In this document: positions 6,269-7,591 of the stretch, in pieces
Numbering within the stretch: the stretch's first letter is position 1
How the letters are laid out: each line of letters begins with the position of its first letter
Origin: an uncultured Odoribacter sp.
GTDB lineage: Bacteria > Bacteroidota > Bacteroidia > Bacteroidales > Marinifilaceae
Assembly (NCBI GenBank): GCA_905204385.1
Contig: CAJKZL010000136.1
Span: 1-7,591, forward strand
Direction of reading: 5' to 3'
Length of the DNA stretch: 7,591 bases
Notes under the pieces: model-generated
Told to the model about the DNA's origin: nothing
Seen by the model: only the letters and a program-made list of their open reading frames with translations
Databases searched by the model: none
Program-made: the position numbers and the translations under genes

Positions 6269-7591
6269 TTAGTTTTCTGGTTCGAATGTTACCCGGTCGA
6301 TTTCCATCAATCCCGGATTGACCACAACAAATTTGAGGACATGCGAGGCGTTTTTATCGAAAGTTACGCTGCCCAGCGTTGTTTCGGGATAGCTGAAGCC
6401 GGAAGACTGAAATACTACGGGGCCTCCTAGTTTAGATCCGTCGAGGAAAGGCTGGTAAGTACCGCGGGTCGGACCTTTATGGTGTTTTATACTGACACGG
6501 TATTTTCCTTTTGCGATGGTGGGCAGGTCTATCTCGATCCATCCTACGCTGCCGAGATTCACGGTGAGGACATCTCTGTTGATAAATTGAGTGAAGTTGT
6601 TCCGGACATTGTAGCCTACAGAACCGACCCCTTCGGGCGGTGTTTTCCACCGGATATTACTGATGCTGCCTTCTTCCATGGTAGCACTGTATTGGCCGGT
6701 AATGAGTCCGTAGATGTCCAGGGCTTTAAATTCGGCGCCGCTGGTTATGTCGAAATCGACTTTCGAGGGTGCCGGCGAACTGACTTCCATGATGTCGTCG
6801 ACCTGGTGAATCACCCCGTTTTTGGCTGCGATATTAAAACCTGTCAGCCGGATGGCGGTAGCGGGGGTTCTGTTGATCAGCAATTCCTGCTTGTAGTCCT
6901 CTACGCTGATCAGCTCATTGGGGGCATAAGTGTTCAGTTTTTTAACTTTTGTCGCCGCCGAACTTTCGAATTCCGCTAATTCGGTGTAAGAATAATAGTC
7001 GGTTAGGATGTGATAGGCCACATAAGAATATAAGGGATTTCCGACCTGGGTGTAATCGGGATTTCCGGGACTGATCCGGGCAATCAACTGATCGAAGTTT
7101 TGGATTCCCGCGCCGGCATATACTTCGTCGGTAACGGCGAATAAGGTGTTATATACCCGAAAGGTCAAATTTCCGCTGGTGGTCCGGATTTCCGATAATT
7201 TTTCGTTCAGTCCCGTCGCTTCCACAGCCTGGCAAAAAATAGTGTAGTCCGGGTTTCCCTTCAGATAGTCGTAGATGGTATAGGTCACCGGAGTCAGGGG
7301 CTTGTTCAGGATGTGTACGATGGCATTGACCGTTTCGATGTCCCTCTCTATAATGGTCGCTTCTTTATTGATGATGATGGAGTTGATGCCAGCATCCCCG
7401 TAGCCGGATACCAGGAAGTCGCCCGAAGCCGTGGTGTCGGCAATCCGGCCTTCGGCGAACATGTTGAGTTTAAATAGCTTGCCCCGGATCACATGATCGC
7501 ATACGAGATCGCTGACTTCATCTTTTTCCATTTCTTCAATAGAAGAGCAATTGTATTTTTCTTTGATGAAGTCCAACAACGCTTCATTCTT
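6269..7591 (-). CDS. Fasciclin (FAS1) domain protein, 5' end cut by window edge
   Basis: The frame is open to the window edge and ends with TAA at 6269-6271, giving 440 visible residues. A TTG at 7579 is not the real start: in-frame codons K-N-E-A precede it and resemble the conserved FAS1 segment 'PTNeA'. Residues 1 to about 100 are the rest of a first FAS1 domain, ending in a degenerate H-box (NAIVHILNKPL). Residues about 105-270 form a second FAS1 domain with a canonical H-box, KNGVIHQVDDIM. From about 275 to the end is a separate beta-rich domain (GWIEIDLPTIAKGKYRVSI, closing EIDRVTFEPEN) that resembles a sugar-binding-like beta-sandwich, a fold guess only. FAS1 domains are extracellular adhesion or ligand-binding modules. 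The missing N-terminus presumably carries a lipoprotein signal like that of its neighbour. It is the most upstream gene seen of the operon, 16 bp before the next FAS1 gene, and has no internal stop or frameshift. Confidence 0.88.
   Translation of the reverse strand, partial: KNEALLDFIKEKYNCSSIEEMEKDEVSDLVCDHVIRGKLFKLNMFAEGRIADTTASGDFLVSGYGDAGINSIIINKEATIIERDIETVNAIVHILNKPLTPVTYTIYDYLKGNPDYTIFCQAVEATGLNEKLSEIRTTSGNLTFRVYNTLFAVTDEVYAGAGIQNFDQLIARISPGNPDYTQVGNPLYSYVAYHILTDYYSYTELAEFESSAATKVKKLNTYAPNELISVEDYKQELLINRTPATAIRLTGFNIAAKNGVIHQVDDIMEVSSPAPSKVDFDITSGAEFKALDIYGLITGQYSATMEEGSISNIRWKTPPEGVGSVGYNVRNNFTQFINRDVLTVNLGSVGWIEIDLPTIAKGKYRVSIKHHKGPTRGTYQPFLDGSKLGGPVVFQSSGFSYPETTLGSVTFDKNASHVLKFVVVNPGLMEIDRVTFEPEN

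Noticed and set aside
6479..6979. Plus-strand open frame of 166 codons
   Set aside because: Antisense to the C-terminal half of the first FAS1 protein, with no plausible start signal or domain.
1..7591. CRISPR array, insertion sequence, tRNA or phage element
   Set aside because: No regularly spaced repeats, inverted terminal repeats, transposase-like frame or tRNA cloverleaf was seen on either strand.

Overview
The window looks like a Bacteroidota chromosome, most likely of the order Bacteroidales. The evidence is a SusC-like TonB-dependent receptor followed by a SusD-like lipoprotein, SPII lipoproteins with acidic residues right after the lipobox cysteine, AT-rich translation starts without a clear Shine-Dalgarno, and moderate GC. 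Genus cannot be told from the sequence alone.

Every supported gene lies on the minus strand, so the operon reads from high to low coordinates. From 7591 down: (1) the 3' part of a two-FAS1 (fasciclin) protein, cut by the window edge; (2) after 16 bp, an intact 522-aa FAS1 lipoprotein (6252-4684); (3) after a short gap, a SusC-like receptor frame (about 4656-1549); (4) after 98 bp, a SusD-like lipoprotein frame (1450 to the window edge at 1, 3' end missing). No enzyme, sensor, tRNA, mobile element or CRISPR is visible. No gene on the plus strand is supported.

By family knowledge, SusC (22-strand barrel) and SusD (lid lipoprotein) form an outer-membrane importer for oligosaccharides or peptides. 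The two FAS1 lipoproteins would probably be surface accessory or ligand-binding subunits. The substrate cannot be inferred.

The striking feature is that both importer genes are broken by point changes, while the FAS1 genes beside them are clean. The SusC frame has in-frame TGA (3106-3108) and TAG (2890-2892) codons and no usable ATG/GTG/TTG start ahead of its signal peptide. The SusD frame has one in-frame TAG (1157-1159). On both sides of each stop the same frame continues with convincing family sequence and no frameshift. At least one stop (2890) falls where the SusC family normally has Trp, so TGG>TAG is the simplest origin, and all four defects can be explained by G>A changes on the coding strand. 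SusC itself ends normally with a C-terminal Phe followed by TAG, and ordinary TGG Trp codons are abundant, so wholesale TAG reassignment is unlikely. Recent pseudogenisation, damage or error in the assembled sequence, and stop-codon suppression remain the competing explanations.
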